From Paucimonas lemoignei (GTDB lineage Bacteria; Pseudomonadota; Gammaproteobacteria; Burkholderiales; Burkholderiaceae_D), in assembly GCF_004342585.1 (NCBI RefSeq), contig NZ_SLZQ01000012.1:52843-116842 (forward strand): DNA of 64,000 nucleotides. Reading direction: 5' to 3'. The notes beneath the pieces are model-generated. The model worked only from the letters and a program-made list of their open reading frames with translations, was not told the DNA's origin and searched no databases. Shown in pieces: positions 27,711 to 38,577 of the stretch. Each line of letters opens with the position of its first letter. Position 1 is the first letter of the stretch. The position numbers and the translations under genes were made by a program.

Positions 27711-29075
27711 ATGCCAAAAATTTTCCGCTTCACCCGTTTCTCCCTGCGTGACCTGATAGTCACGGCCGGCCCGGCAAGTTTGCTGGTGCTCGCGCTATGC
27801 ATAGGCGCGTATTGGCTCATCGATCCTTCGCCGCCAAAGCACGTCGTCATGTCTACCGGGCAGGAAAACAGTGCGTATGAAGAATTCGGCAAAAAATATG
27901 CTGCAATTTTGGCCAGGCAAGGCATCGCCATCGAATTGCGTGCTTCGCCCGGGTCCCAGGAAAATCTCAAGCGTCTCCAGGATAACGATTCCGGCATCGA
28001 TATCGCCTTTGTCCAGAGCGGGTCGACAGAGCAGTCCGAGGCGGAACGCCAGGGCCTGGTGTCATTGGGCAGTTTGTTTACGGAACCGGTCTGGATCTTC
28101 CTGCGCGGTACCAAAAAGATCAACGAGTTGGGCCAGTTGAAAGGCTTGCGCATCAATGTCGGCCAGGATGGCACCGGCGTGCCGCAATTGTTCAAGAGTT
28201 TGCTGGAAGCGAACCATGTCGATCCGGCTGCATTGCACCTGAGCACGCTGGACAATACGCCGGCAACCGTGGAGCTCTTGGCGGGGCGGATCGATGGCGT
28301 GGTATTCAGTTCCGCGCCGGATGCGCCGCTGATTCAGATGCTGCTGCAGACGCCGGGAATCCGCTTGCTGGACTTTCCGCAGGCGGAAGCCTATACGCGC
28401 CGCCTGCCATTTCTTACGCATGTCGTGCTGCCGCGCGGGATCGTCGATCTCGGCAAGAACCTGCCGGCGCAGGACATTCACCTGATCGCGCCGACCGCCA
28501 CGCTGGTGGCGCGCGAGGATTTGCATCCGGCGCTGATGGACCTGTTTGTGCAGGCTGCGGCAAACATTCATGGCGGCGCCGGCTGGTTCAATGCGCAAAA
28601 GGCATTTCCGACTGCAAACTATACGGAAATCCCGGTTGCGCGGGATGCCGAGCGATATTATCGCAATGGCCCATCGTTTCTCGAGCGGTACTTGCCATTT
28701 TGGCTGGCCAATTTCCTGAGCCGCATGTGGGTTGTCATCATCGCCGTGGGTGCGCTGGCGGTGCCGCTATCGCGGATCATTCCGCCACTCTATGTCTGGA
28801 AGGTGCGTTCGCGCGTCTATCGCTGGTATGGCACGCTGCGCGCCGTCGAGCAAGCCATCGAAGATGTGCCGCCACCCGAGCGGGCGACCGTCTACCGGGA
28901 ACAGTTGCAGCGCCTGGACGAGATCGAGGAAAAGGCCAACCATGTCTCGATCCCGCTTTCCTTTGCCGAAGAACTGTACGGCTTGCGCAGCCATATCAAT
29001 CTGGTGCGCAAGCGCATCCAGTGGCTGATGGAGGCCGGCGAAGCGCGTGAACCGGCACGCGACTTCAACGCGTGA
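27711..29075 (+). CDS. Membrane-anchored TAXI-family solute-binding protein (454 aa)
   Basis: TAXI proteins are the solute receptors of one class of TRAP transporters. An N-terminal membrane anchor (about residues 18-38) is followed by the binding domain starting HVVMSTGQENSAYEEFGKKYA, with DIAFVQSGS and LKGLRINVGQDGTGV. A second transmembrane helix at about residue 340 (WVVIIAVGALAVPLSRIIP) precedes a cytoplasmic helical tail of about 100 residues. No TRAP permease is next to it; it may work as a sensor or with a distant permease. ATG at 27711 chosen over an upstream TTG. Confidence 0.82.
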   Translation: MPKIFRFTRFSLRDLIVTAGPASLLVLALCIGAYWLIDPSPPKHVVMSTGQENSAYEEFGKKYAAILARQGIAIELRASPGSQENLKRLQDNDSGIDIAFVQSGSTEQSEAERQGLVSLGSLFTEPVWIFLRGTKKINELGQLKGLRINVGQDGTGVPQLFKSLLEANHVDPAALHLSTLDNTPATVELLAGRIDGVVFSSAPDAPLIQMLLQTPGIRLLDFPQAEAYTRRLPFLTHVVLPRGIVDLGKNLPAQDIHLIAPTATLVAREDLHPALMDLFVQAAANIHGGAGWFNAQKAFPTANYTEIPVARDAERYYRNGPSFLERYLPFWLANFLSRMWVVIIAVGALAVPLSRIIPPLYVWKVRSRVYRWYGTLRAVEQAIEDVPPPERATVYREQLQRLDEIEEKANHVSIPLSFAEELYGLRSHINLVRKRIQWLMEAGEAREPARDFNA

Positions 29076-29141
29076 TTTAAACGGCGCGCGACCTAAATGC
29101 TGTGCAATTCAGCTGCCTTGTTTGGGTGCCAAGGCTTGTGC

Positions 29142-29618
29142 TCAGGCGCCGATCCAGGGCAGGTTGTGCTTGCACCAGCCGGAAACGGTCTTGCGATGGC
29201 CATGCTGGTCCTTGTCGCCCTCGAATCCTTCCAGGATATCGTAGCAATGCTTGTACCCCTGTTCGGTCGCAAGCTTGGCGGCATGCCGCGAACGCACGCC
29301 TGAGCGGCACAGGAACAAGATGGTGTCATCCTTGCCGGCAGCTTGTGCCAGTTGGGCAACGAAATCGGGATTATGGACGCCGCCCGGATACAGATTCCAT
29401 TGGACTGCCTGATGCTGTTCCTCGGGCACCGCAACCCGACCGACCCAGTCTCGTTCCGCGGCAGTACGCACGTCCACCAGCTTCGTATGCGGATCGGCCT
29501 GCAGCAGGACATAGGCTTCCTGGGGAGTAACCGCGCCGGCGTACGGCAAATTGTTTTCCTTGGCGCGCTCCCCAGCTCTTGCCAGAATTTCATCTTTAGT
29601 TGTCATGGGATTATCCAT
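29142..29618 (-). CDS. Rhodanese-domain protein (158 aa)
   Basis: A single-domain sulfurtransferase-like protein. The domain spans about residues 30-150, with VDVRTAAERDWVG, the active-site loop LFLCRSGVRSRHAA (catalytic cysteine at about residue 106) and the C-terminal GFEGDKDQHGHR. The loop CRSGVRS fits thiosulfate:cyanide or persulfide sulfurtransferases. A second possible start is the ATG at 29606. The gene is divergent from the glnA control region. Confidence 0.88.
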   Translation of the reverse strand: MDNPMTTKDEILARAGERAKENNLPYAGAVTPQEAYVLLQADPHTKLVDVRTAAERDWVGRVAVPEEQHQAVQWNLYPGGVHNPDFVAQLAQAAGKDDTILFLCRSGVRSRHAAKLATEQGYKHCYDILEGFEGDKDQHGHRKTVSGWCKHNLPWIGA

Positions 29619-29693
29619 CCAAATAATGTGGGAACGATTATAGTCCTGTCCGCCAGACCGATAGATCGGGCTTGATGAGGCTGGATAAGTGAG

Positions 29694-29709
29694 TCACCAA
29701 ACTGGTGCA
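29694..29709 (+). promoter_or_regulatory. NtrC-like binding site 1 upstream of glnA
   Basis: TCACCAAACTGGTGCA matches the NtrC consensus GCACC-N5-GGTGC with one mismatch. Its centre is about 196 bases upstream of the predicted sigma-54 start site of glnA. Confidence 0.7.
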
Positions 29710-29745
29710 CTATGGCGACGTATTCGTGTCATATCCCCAAAATAG

Positions 29746-29777
29746 TGCAATAAATTTTTATTGCATCATATTGGTGC
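29746..29777 (+). promoter_or_regulatory. Palindrome and NtrC-like site 2 upstream of glnA
   Basis: TGCAATAAA and TTTATTGCA form a perfect 20-bp palindrome (29746-29765). Overlapping its right end, GCATC-N5-GGTGC (29763-29777) matches the NtrC consensus with one mismatch, about 127 bases upstream of the predicted start site. Confidence 0.6.
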
Positions 29778-29870
29778 GTGGCATTTTTGGGAATTACCGG
29801 ATTTAACGCATTTTGATATGTAAAAGCCTTATTTTCTTATTCGTTTGGAAGAATTTTTGTGTTCAGTTGA

Positions 29871-29887
29871 TGGCATGGAACCTGCTA
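29871..29887 (+). promoter_or_regulatory. Sigma-54 promoter of glnA
   Basis: TGGCATGGAACCTGCTA has GG at 29872-29873 and GC at 29884-29885 with the required ten bases between them. Transcription should begin near 29897, leaving a leader of about 113 bases before glnA. Confidence 0.8.
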
Positions 29888-30009
29888 TCATTCCTGGGTG
29901 AATTATTGATTTTGCTCAAGCACGTTTGCGATGCGGTTTTCGCTGACGGTCGGTTCAATTTCAATTTGAAATTTTGTATTTAATTTCCGCTTACATTTAG
30001 GAGATTCGC

Positions 30010-31425
30010 ATGGCAAGAACGGTCGCAGAGGTCTTGAAGATGGTAAAAGACAACGAAGTCAAATTCGTTGATCTCCGTTTTACTGATACCCGGGGCAAGG
30101 AACAACACGTTTCCGTGCCAGTTTCGCATTTCGACGCTGACAAGTTCGAATCCGGCCACGCCTTCGATGGTTCATCGATCGCCGGCTGGAAGGGTATCGA
30201 GGCATCTGACATGATCCTGATTCCCGATCCGAACACCGCTAACATCGATCCTTTCATGGAAGAGACCACGATGTTCATGCAGTGCGACGTGATCGAACCG
30301 TCCGACGGCAAGGGCTATGACCGCGATCCACGCTCGATCGCCAAGCGCGCCGAAGCCTACCTGAAGTCCACCGGACTGGGCGATACCGCCTATTTCGGTC
30401 CGGAACCCGAATTCTTCATCTTTGACAGCGTGCGCTGGAAAGCCGACATGTCCGGCTGCTTCGTGAAGATCGATTCCGAAGAAGCTTCCTGGTCCACCGG
30501 CGAGAAGTTCGAAGGCGGCAACACCGGTCATCGTCCGACCGTCAAGGGCGGCTACTTCCCGGTTCCGCCGGTCGACAGCTTCCAGGATATGCGTTCGGAA
30601 ATGTCGATGATCCTCGAATCCCTGGGCATTCCGGTTGAAGTGCACCACCACGAAGTGGCCGGCGCCGGCCAGAACGAGCTGGGCACCAAGTTCTCCACCC
30701 TGGTGGAACGCGCTGACTGGACCCAGACCCAGAAATACGTGATCTGGAACGTCGCTCACACCTACGGCAAGACCGCGACCTTCATGCCGAAGCCGCTGGT
30801 TGGCGATAACGGTTCGGGCATGCACGTGCACCAGTCCGTCTGGAAGGATGGCAAGAACCTGTTCGCCGGCGACGGCTATGCCGGTCTGTCCGAGTTCGCC
30901 CTATACTACATCGGCGGTATCATCAAGCATGCTCGCGCACTGAATGCGATCACCAACCCGGGCACCAACTCGTACAAGCGTCTGGTTCCTGGCTTTGAAG
31001 CTCCGGTCAAGCTGGCTTACTCGGCCAAGAACCGTTCGGCTTCGATCCGTATTCCCCACGTGGCGAATCCGAAAGGCCGCCGCGTCGAGGCACGTTTCCC
31101 GGATCCGCTGATGAACCCGTACCTCGGCTTTGCCGCGCTGCTGATGGCAGGTCTGGACGGCGTGCAGAACAAGATCCATCCGGGCGAAGCAGCGACCAAG
31201 GACCTGTACCACCTGCCGCCGGAAGAAGACAAGCTGATCCCGACCGTGTGCTCCTCGCTCGACCAGGCGCTGGAAGCCCTCGACAAGGATCGCGAGTTCC
31301 TGACCCGTGGCGGCGTGTTCAGCGACACCATGATCGATGCCTACCTCGAGCTGAAGATGCAGGAATTGCAGCGCTTCCGCATGACGACTCATCCGATCGA
31401 GTTCGACATGTACTACTCGCTGTAA
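30010..31425 (+). CDS. glnA: Glutamine synthetase, type I (471 aa)
   Basis: GlnA makes glutamine from glutamate and ammonia with ATP; it is the main ammonia-assimilating enzyme. The beta-grasp domain includes [17 protein letters not shown], the catalytic domain EPEFFIFD and the ATP-binding [16 protein letters not shown] region, here split as [10 protein letters not shown]. The adenylylation-site tyrosine lies in [12 protein letters not shown] (about residue 398), so activity is likely controlled by GlnE. AGGAG precedes the ATG. It is expressed from a sigma-54 promoter with NtrC-like sites and followed by a strong terminator, then by ntrBC. Confidence 0.98.
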   Translation: MARTVAEVLKMVKDNEVKFVDLRFTDTRGKEQHVSVPVSHFDADKFESGHAFDGSSIAGWKGIEASDMILIPDPNTANIDPFMEETTMFMQCDVIEPSDGKGYDRDPRSIAKRAEAYLKSTGLGDTAYFGPEPEFFIFDSVRWKADMSGCFVKIDSEEASWSTGEKFEGGNTGHRPTVKGGYFPVPPVDSFQDMRSEMSMILESLGIPVEVHHHEVAGAGQNELGTKFSTLVERADWTQTQKYVIWNVAHTYGKTATFMPKPLVGDNGSGMHVHQSVWKDGKNLFAGDGYAGLSEFALYYIGGIIKHARALNAITNPGTNSYKRLVPGFEAPVKLAYSAKNRSASIRIPHVANPKGRRVEARFPDPLMNPYLGFAALLMAGLDGVQNKIHPGEAATKDLYHLPPEEDKLIPTVCSSLDQALEALDKDREFLTRGGVFSDTMIDAYLELKMQELQRFRMTTHPIEFDMYYSL

Positions 31426-31444
31426 TCCAGTAACAGCGTGCTAG

Positions 31445-31479
31445 CTAAAGGGCGGGTTTTCCCGCCCTTTAGTTTTTTT
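31445..31479 (+). terminator. Terminator of glnA
   Basis: A perfect 12-bp stem, CTAAAGGGCGGG/CCCGCCCTTTAG, with a TTTT loop and seven T residues after it. Confidence 0.92.
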
Positions 31480-31590
31480 CAGGGCAAATTAATCGTTGTA
31501 ATATGAGGAAAAGTGTCAAGCAGCAATTGTAATCCGTTGATTCTTATCCTAAACTGACAATCCAAAATGTTACTTTCCATTAAGTAATTT

Positions 31591-32079
31591 ATGAAATTTG
31601 CCATTTCCTTAGCTGTATTGCTGGCGACGATCTGTGCTGCGAACGTGCATGCGCAGTCGGAGGTGTATTTGTGCGTGGACGAGCGCGGCAACAAGGAATA
31701 CAAGAATACCGGCGGCACAAAAGGCTGCAAGCGCGTGGAGCTGCCCGGTATCACCACCGTAGAAGGAACGAGAGTGCGTCCGGCTTCGGCTTCGGCACCG
31801 AGACCGGTATCCACGCCGAGCGATTTTCCCAAGGTCGATAGCGGCACACAAAAGGCGCGTGACAATGACCGTCGCCAGATCCTGGCCGATGAGTTGAAAA
31901 ACGAAGAGCAAAAGCTGGCGAGCCTGAAGAAGGAATATAACAATGGCGAGCCGGAGCGCCAGGGCGGTGAACGCAACTATGCCAAATACCAGGAACGGAC
32001 GGCCGCAATGAAACAGGAAGTCGAGCGCACGGAAAAAAATGTCGAGGCGCTCAAGCGTGAAATCGCCAACTTGAAGTAG
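31591..32079 (+). CDS. Secreted DUF4124-type protein with C-terminal coiled coil (162 aa)
   Basis: A signal peptide (MKFAISLAVLLATICAANVHA, cleaved before QSE) is followed by a short domain VYLCVDERGNKEYKNTGGTKGCK resembling DUF4124 (residues given here in parts: YLCVDERGNKEYKN and GTKGCK), with two cysteines. A linker rich in Ala, Ser and Pro leads to a charged helical C-terminal third likely to form a coiled coil (EEQKLASLKKEY, MKQEVERTEKNVEALK). It sits between glnA and ntrB. Function unknown; a periplasmic role is inferred. Confidence 0.78.
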   Translation: MKFAISLAVLLATICAANVHAQSEVYLCVDERGNKEYKNTGGTKGCKRVELPGITTVEGTRVRPASASAPRPVSTPSDFPKVDSGTQKARDNDRRQILADELKNEEQKLASLKKEYNNGEPERQGGERNYAKYQERTAAMKQEVERTEKNVEALKREIANLK

Positions 32080-32102
32080 GTATGGCAATTGCTTGAAGGA
32101 AG

Positions 32103-32125
32103 AGGCCGCATCATGCGGCCTTTTT
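32103..32125 (+). terminator. Terminator between the DUF4124 gene and ntrB
   Basis: GGCCGCAT (32104-32111) pairs perfectly with ATGCGGCC (32113-32120), followed by TTTTT. The one-base loop means the top pairs must open in practice. Confidence 0.75.
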
Positions 32126-32131
32126 AATTTC

Positions 32132-32137
32132 TATAAT
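32132..32137 (+). promoter_or_regulatory. Possible -10 element giving a leaderless ntrB transcript
   Basis: A perfect TATAAT lies only eight bases before the ntrB ATG and no ribosome binding site is seen between. If used, transcription would begin at or next to the A of the ATG. No clear -35 is present, so the call is weak. Confidence 0.35.
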
Positions 32138-32144
32138 TGACTGC

Positions 32145-33233
32145 ATGGCTTCAAACACAAACTTGACCCCGCCGCGTGGCCTGGAAGGGCTGGATCTGCT
32201 GGCTTCGGCGATCATCATCCTGGATGACGACAACCGCGTTGTGTATGCCAACCCCGCAGCCGAGCATTTGCTCGAAAGCTCCGTCAAGGCGCTGTCGCAG
32301 CTGCGGTTTACTGAAATGTTTTTGAATGCCGACTCGTTGAATGCGGTATTCAGGCAGGCGACCGAGAACCTGTTTGCCGACTGGCGCCAGGATCTGACGC
32401 TGGAACGAAGCGGCCGCGAGCCCTTGCATGTGCACTGCATCGTCAGCGCGCTCGACAAGCCCGGCATGGCGATTCTCATCGAGCTGCGCGAAAACGTGCA
32501 GCAGTTGAAGCTCGACCGCGAAGAGCGCCTGCTGGACCAGAGCCAGGCCAACAAGGAATTGATCCGCAACCTGGCGCACGAAATCAAGAATCCGCTGGGC
32601 GGCATTCGCGGCGCGGCGCAATTGCTGGAGCTGGAACTGCCCGAACGTCATCTCAAGGAGCTGCGCGAGTACACGCAGGTCATCGTCAAGGAGGCGGACC
32701 GGCTGCAAACGCTGGTGGATCGCCTGCTGGCGCCGCACCGCCGGCCGCACATCGTCGGCGACGTCAATATCCACGAAGTGTTCGAGCGCGTTCGCAGCCT
32801 GATCACGGCGGAGTTTCCGAGCGGGCTGGCGATCAAGCGCGATTACGACCTGTCGATTCCGGAATTCAGGGGCGACAAGGAGCAGCTGATCCAGGCCGTG
32901 CTCAACATCGCGCATAACGCTGCCCAGGCGCTCGCACCGCGCATCGCGGCCGGCGATGCACAGCTGATTTTCCAGACCCGCATCGCGCGTCAGGTGACGC
33001 TGGCCAAGGTTCGTTATCGACTGGCATTAGATTTGCATATCATCGACAACGGACCCGGCATTCCACCCGAAATCCAGGACCGCATTTTCTATCCCCTGGT
33101 ATCGGGGCGGGAAGGCGGCAGCGGGTTGGGCTTGACCCTGGCGCAGACTTTCGTGCAGCAGCACATGGGCGTGATCGAATGCGCCAGCCGGCCGGGATGC
33201 ACGGATTTCAGGATTTTGATACCGCTGCCTTGA
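32145..33233 (+). CDS. glnL: Nitrogen regulation sensor kinase NtrB (362 aa)
   Basis: NtrB (GlnL) phosphorylates NtrC under nitrogen limitation and is switched by PII protein. A PAS domain (about residues 15-115, IIILDDDNRVVYANPAAEHL) is followed by the dimerisation and phosphoacceptor helix NLAHEIKNPLGGIRGAAQLL (His at about residue 146) and the ATPase domain with the N box HNAAQAL, DNGPGIPPE and GSGLGLTLAQ. It is soluble, with no membrane segments. Followed by ntrC 57 bases later. Confidence 0.94.
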   Translation: MASNTNLTPPRGLEGLDLLASAIIILDDDNRVVYANPAAEHLLESSVKALSQLRFTEMFLNADSLNAVFRQATENLFADWRQDLTLERSGREPLHVHCIVSALDKPGMAILIELRENVQQLKLDREERLLDQSQANKELIRNLAHEIKNPLGGIRGAAQLLELELPERHLKELREYTQVIVKEADRLQTLVDRLLAPHRRPHIVGDVNIHEVFERVRSLITAEFPSGLAIKRDYDLSIPEFRGDKEQLIQAVLNIAHNAAQALAPRIAAGDAQLIFQTRIARQVTLAKVRYRLALDLHIIDNGPGIPPEIQDRIFYPLVSGREGGSGLGLTLAQTFVQQHMGVIECASRPGCTDFRILIPLP

Positions 33234-33290
33234 GCGCTTGAGCAGGTTTGAACAAAGCGAGCTGGCCGCAGCGTATGAGAGAAAGAGAAT

Positions 33291-34851
<1,561 letters not shown>

Positions 34852-34865
<14 letters not shown>

Positions 34866-37302
34866 CCGGTCCCGCTATGCCGATCCTGCTGGAAACGGCG
34901 GGCGCCCGGTCGTTTTCCAGGCTTCGTATGCCAGGGGCATCGCCGATCAGGATGCGGTCGCCCTTGCGTCGGACGATGATGCCGTGACCTGCGGGAAGTC
35001 CGGCCTGAGGCAGCATCCCGCCATCCTGTTCCTGCAACGGGTCGTTGGCTTGCGCCCCGCTGGATTCATTGCCGGCGGCTTCGTCAGGATCGCCGTCACT
35101 GCCGTAACTGGTGGAGCCGGCGGTCATGAATTCGCGCTCGGGAAGCGGGAACTTGGCCGCCATGTCGATCTGCCGTTCGCGCAAGGCATTCTTGAAAAAA
35201 TCCCCCACCACCAGGATCGCGTTGTGGCCGCCCTGGCCCCAGTAACTGCTGCGCATGGTGATGCGCTGGTCATTGAAGCCGATCCAGGCGCCCGCGACCA
35301 TTTCCGGGTGCATGAGGATGAACCAGCCGTCGGTATTGTTCTGCGTGGTGCCAGTCTTGCCTGCAACGTCGGCGCTGATGCCGAACTGCTGCCTGACCAA
35401 TTGACCGGTGCCCTGGCGTACGGCGCCGCGCAGCATGTCGATCAGTTCGGTCGAGGCTTCCTCGGAAAGCACGCGCTGGCCCGGTTGGCCACCAAACTCG
35501 GCCAAGACCTTGCCATTGCGGTCCAGGATGCGCTTCACCGCAACCGGCGCCCGGTATTCTCCGGCCCGCGCGATGGTGGCATAGGAAGTCACCATCTCCA
35601 GCAAGGTCACCGGGCTCGTGCCCAGTGCAATCGAGACGACAGGGTCGAGCCGGCTTTGCCGCACGCCCATTGCCTGCGCCAGCTCCACCACCTGGTCGAC
35701 GCCGACTTCTTCCATGACCTGGGCCGTGATGGTGTTCTTCGAGTACACCAGGCCTTCGCGCAAGCTCATCGGGCGGGTGGCCACATCCATGTCGGAGGGT
35801 TTCCAGCTCGATCCATCCGCCAGCATGATCTCCACCCGGCCTCCACGGTAGGTATGCCGGGGGCTGATGCCCTGTTCGAGCGCGGCGCCATAGACGAAGG
35901 GTTTGAAGGTCGAACCCGGCTGGCGCACCGCCTGGGCGACATGGTCGAACTGGTCGACGCTGAAATCCCGGCTGCCTACCCATGCCTTCACTTCGCCGCT
36001 GCCCGGGTCCATGGCGACGAATCCGGCTTCGAGACGGGTTTTGTCGGCCAGCAGCCGGCGCATGAATTCATGGTCGGTCTTCATCTGCAGATAGGCCATC
36101 GCCGGGCCGGCGCCGCCCGCGGCATATTTCTTGTAGTCGGCGCTTTCACGGATGAAGGTTTCGATGAGTTCCGGGCGCGATTTCCATAGATAGTTGAACG
36201 GGACGATCTGCTTGTGCTTGCGGGCGTACGAATCGGCGCTCATCATGGTGTTGAGCTGGCTCGACGCCCATTCGACATCGGCAATGCGCTGCAGCGCCTG
36301 GGTCTGCCGCTCGACCGCCTTTTCGGCGGCGGCTTGCAGGCGCATATCCAGCGTCGTCTGCACCACCACGCCATCGGCATACAGATCGATGCCGTTGCGT
36401 TCGGACCAGTCGGTCAGCCATTTGCTCACGTAGGCAGCGAAATGCGGCGCCGGCCCGACGGCGGGAGGCGGCGTGCGGTACAGTTTGGCGCCTAGCGGTT
36501 GCGCGCGGAATTGTTCGAATTGCTGTTGAGTCAGCCAGCCTTGTTGCAGCATCTGGTGCAGCACGACGTTGCGCCGCTTCAGTGAGCGCTCGGGATTCTT
36601 TACCGGGTTGTAATAGTGCGTGCCTTTCAGCATGCCTACCAGGGTCGCGCTTTCCGGGATGCTGAGTTCGGCAGCCGGCTTGTTGAAATAGGTGCGGGCA
36701 GCCATCTCGATACCATAGGCGTTGTACAGGAACGGCACGGTATTGAGATACAGCTCCAGGATTTCGTGCTTGCCGTAGGTCTGCTCGATTTTCAGCGCCG
36801 TGAGCATTTCGCGCACCTTGCGCTGGATGCTGCGCTCGCGGCCTATTTCTTCAGGAAAGAAATTGCGCGCCAGTTGCTGGGTAATGGTCGAGCCGCCCTG
36901 GCCGCGACCCGTCAGGGTATATAACAGGGCAGCCGCGGTACGGCGCAGGTCGATCCCCTCATGTTCGTAAAAGCGCTGGTCTTCCGTCGCGACCAGGGCC
37001 TGCAATACGTAGGGGGAGACTTGCTGCAAGCTGATGGGCACTTGCTGGGTTTGTTTGAATTCGGTGAGAAGCGTACCGTCGGCGGCAAAGACCTTGCTGG
37101 GCCGCGCATTGCGAAACTTGTCAATGGCGGTCAGTTCCGGCAGCGTCGTCTGCTGGCGCTTGATATAGGAATGGACGGAAAATAGGGTCAGGATGCCGGC
37201 TACCCCGAGCACGATGACGAAAGAGAAAAACAACCAGAAAATCCGGCGCCATCTTGTCTTGCTGGAAGCAGTTGTGGCGCCCGAATTGTTTTGACTTTGC
37301 AA
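34852..37302 (-). CDS. Class A penicillin-binding protein, PBP1A family (816 aa)
   Basis: A bifunctional peptidoglycan polymerase and crosslinker anchored in the inner membrane (helix at about residues 22-45). The transglycosylase domain shows ATEDQRFYEHEGID, GGSTITQQLARNFF and RKVREMLTALKIE; the transpeptidase domain has the active serine in QPGSTFKPF, then SKN and GKTGTTQNNTDGW. A low-complexity tail of about 70 residues ends the protein. It lies next to ntrC rather than near pilM-Q genes, so it may be a second PBP1A-type enzyme. It ends convergently with ntrC. Confidence 0.9.
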
Positions 37303-37410
37303 GGTTCAATCTCCAATCCCTGTCCTGCACAGTTCGTGCGCAGGCTCTCTCTTGGAGAATAAACTTGCAACAGAAGTTAGCGAAAAAAAATGCCGGGGTA
37401 AAGTGAGTTC

Positions 37411-37451
37411 GGTCACATTGAATTTGCATCATGAAAATTCATGATGTGACC
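37411..37451. repeat. Nested inverted repeats upstream of the penicillin-binding-protein gene
   Basis: CATCATGAA/TTCATGATG (37427-37446, 2-base centre) is nested inside GGTCACA (37411-37417) and TGTGACC (37445-37451). It lies about 110 bases upstream of the start of the leftward gene and about 70 bases beyond the end of senC, so it could be a regulatory dyad. No T-run. Confidence 0.5.
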
Positions 37452-37521
37452 CTAAGAAAAAACGGACAAAAGCCATCGGAAATATCAATGGCTTTTGTGG
37501 AACTCTTCGGTGGTGAAGCCT

Positions 37522-38577
37522 TTACTTTACTTCGATGCTGGCAAGGCCTTCGGTCATTTCACCGATCACCGCAGCCTCGCCAAATCCTTCGCGGCGGAAG
37601 AGGTCGAGCACTGCTTCCACTGCATCGGGCGCGCACGATACCAGCAAGCCGCCGGAAGTCTGCGGATCGGTCAACAAGGCTTGCTGCACCGGGCTGATGC
37701 CTGGCGCCAGCGTGACTTCATGGCCATATCCTGCCCAGTTGCGGCCGGATGCGCCGGTTACGTAACCGCTTTCCGCCAATTGCGCCACGCGCGGCAGCAG
37801 CGGCACGTTCGCCATGTCGATGCGCGCTGTCAGGCCGGCGCCGCGCGCCAGTTCCAGCGTGTGGCCCAGCAAACCGAAACCGGTGACGTCGGTCAAGGCA
37901 TGGACACCGGCCAGTTCCGACAAAGCCTTGCCCGGCTTGTTGAGCTTGGTGGTGTTGGCGACCATGGCGGCATAGCCGTCGGCATCGAGCGCATTCTTTT
38001 TCAACGCCGCCGACAGGATGCCAACCCCGAGCGGCTTACCGAGGATGAGCTTGTCGCCGGCGCGGGCATCGGCGTTGCGCTTGAGCTTGTCCGGATGCAC
38101 CAGACCCATGACGACCAGTCCATAGATCGGTTCGACCGAATCGATCGTGTGGCCGCCGGCGATCGGAATGCCGGCCTCGGCACAGGCTGCTTCGCCGCCC
38201 TGGATGACCTTGCCGATGACATCGATCGGCAACTGGTTGACCGGCATGGCGACGAGAGCCAGCGCCATGATCGGCGTGCCGCCCATGGCATACACATCCG
38301 AGATGGCATTGGTGGCGGCGATGCGGCCGAAGTCGAATGGATCATCGACGATGGGCATGAAAAAGTCGGTAGTCGCCACCAGCGCCTGTTCGTCATTCAG
38401 TTTGTAGACGGCCGCGTCATCCGAGGTTTCAATGCCTACAAGCAGTTCCTTTGGCACTGCGAAACCGCTCGACTTTTTCAGGATTTCGGACAGCACGCCG
38501 GGCGCGATCTTGCAGCCGCAGCCGCCGCCATGGGAAAAGGAAGTCAGCCGGATGCCGGCATCGGTAGGTGCATTCAT
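37522..38577 (-). CDS. senC: Selenophosphate synthase SenC/SelD (351 aa)
   Basis: Selenide, water dikinase makes selenophosphate from selenide and ATP. The glycine-rich catalytic segment SHGGGCGCKI has cysteine (about residue 20, equivalent to Cys17 of E. coli) and lysine (about residue 23) and no in-frame UGA, so it is a cysteine form. TTDFFMPIVDDPFDFGRIAA appears in parts: TDFFMP and DPFDFG. It starts inside the last codons of senB (ATGA overlap), so it is translationally coupled to it. In selenoneine clusters this gene is called senC; it could also serve selenoprotein or tRNA use, though no selA or selB is in the window. Confidence 0.92.
   Translation of the reverse strand: MNAPTDAGIRLTSFSHGGGCGCKIAPGVLSEILKKSSGFAVPKELLVGIETSDDAAVYKLNDEQALVATTDFFMPIVDDPFDFGRIAATNAISDVYAMGGTPIMALALVAMPVNQLPIDVIGKVIQGGEAACAEAGIPIAGGHTIDSVEPIYGLVVMGLVHPDKLKRNADARAGDKLILGKPLGVGILSAALKKNALDADGYAAMVANTTKLNKPGKALSELAGVHALTDVTGFGLLGHTLELARGAGLTARIDMANVPLLPRVAQLAESGYVTGASGRNWAGYGHEVTLAPGISPVQQALLTDPQTSGGLLVSCAPDAVEAVLDLFRREGFGEAAVIGEMTEGLASIEVK

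Noticed and set aside
37522..38577. SelD with selenocysteine at its active site
   Set aside because: The active-site segment reads Cys-Gly-Cys-Lys and there is no in-frame TGA.
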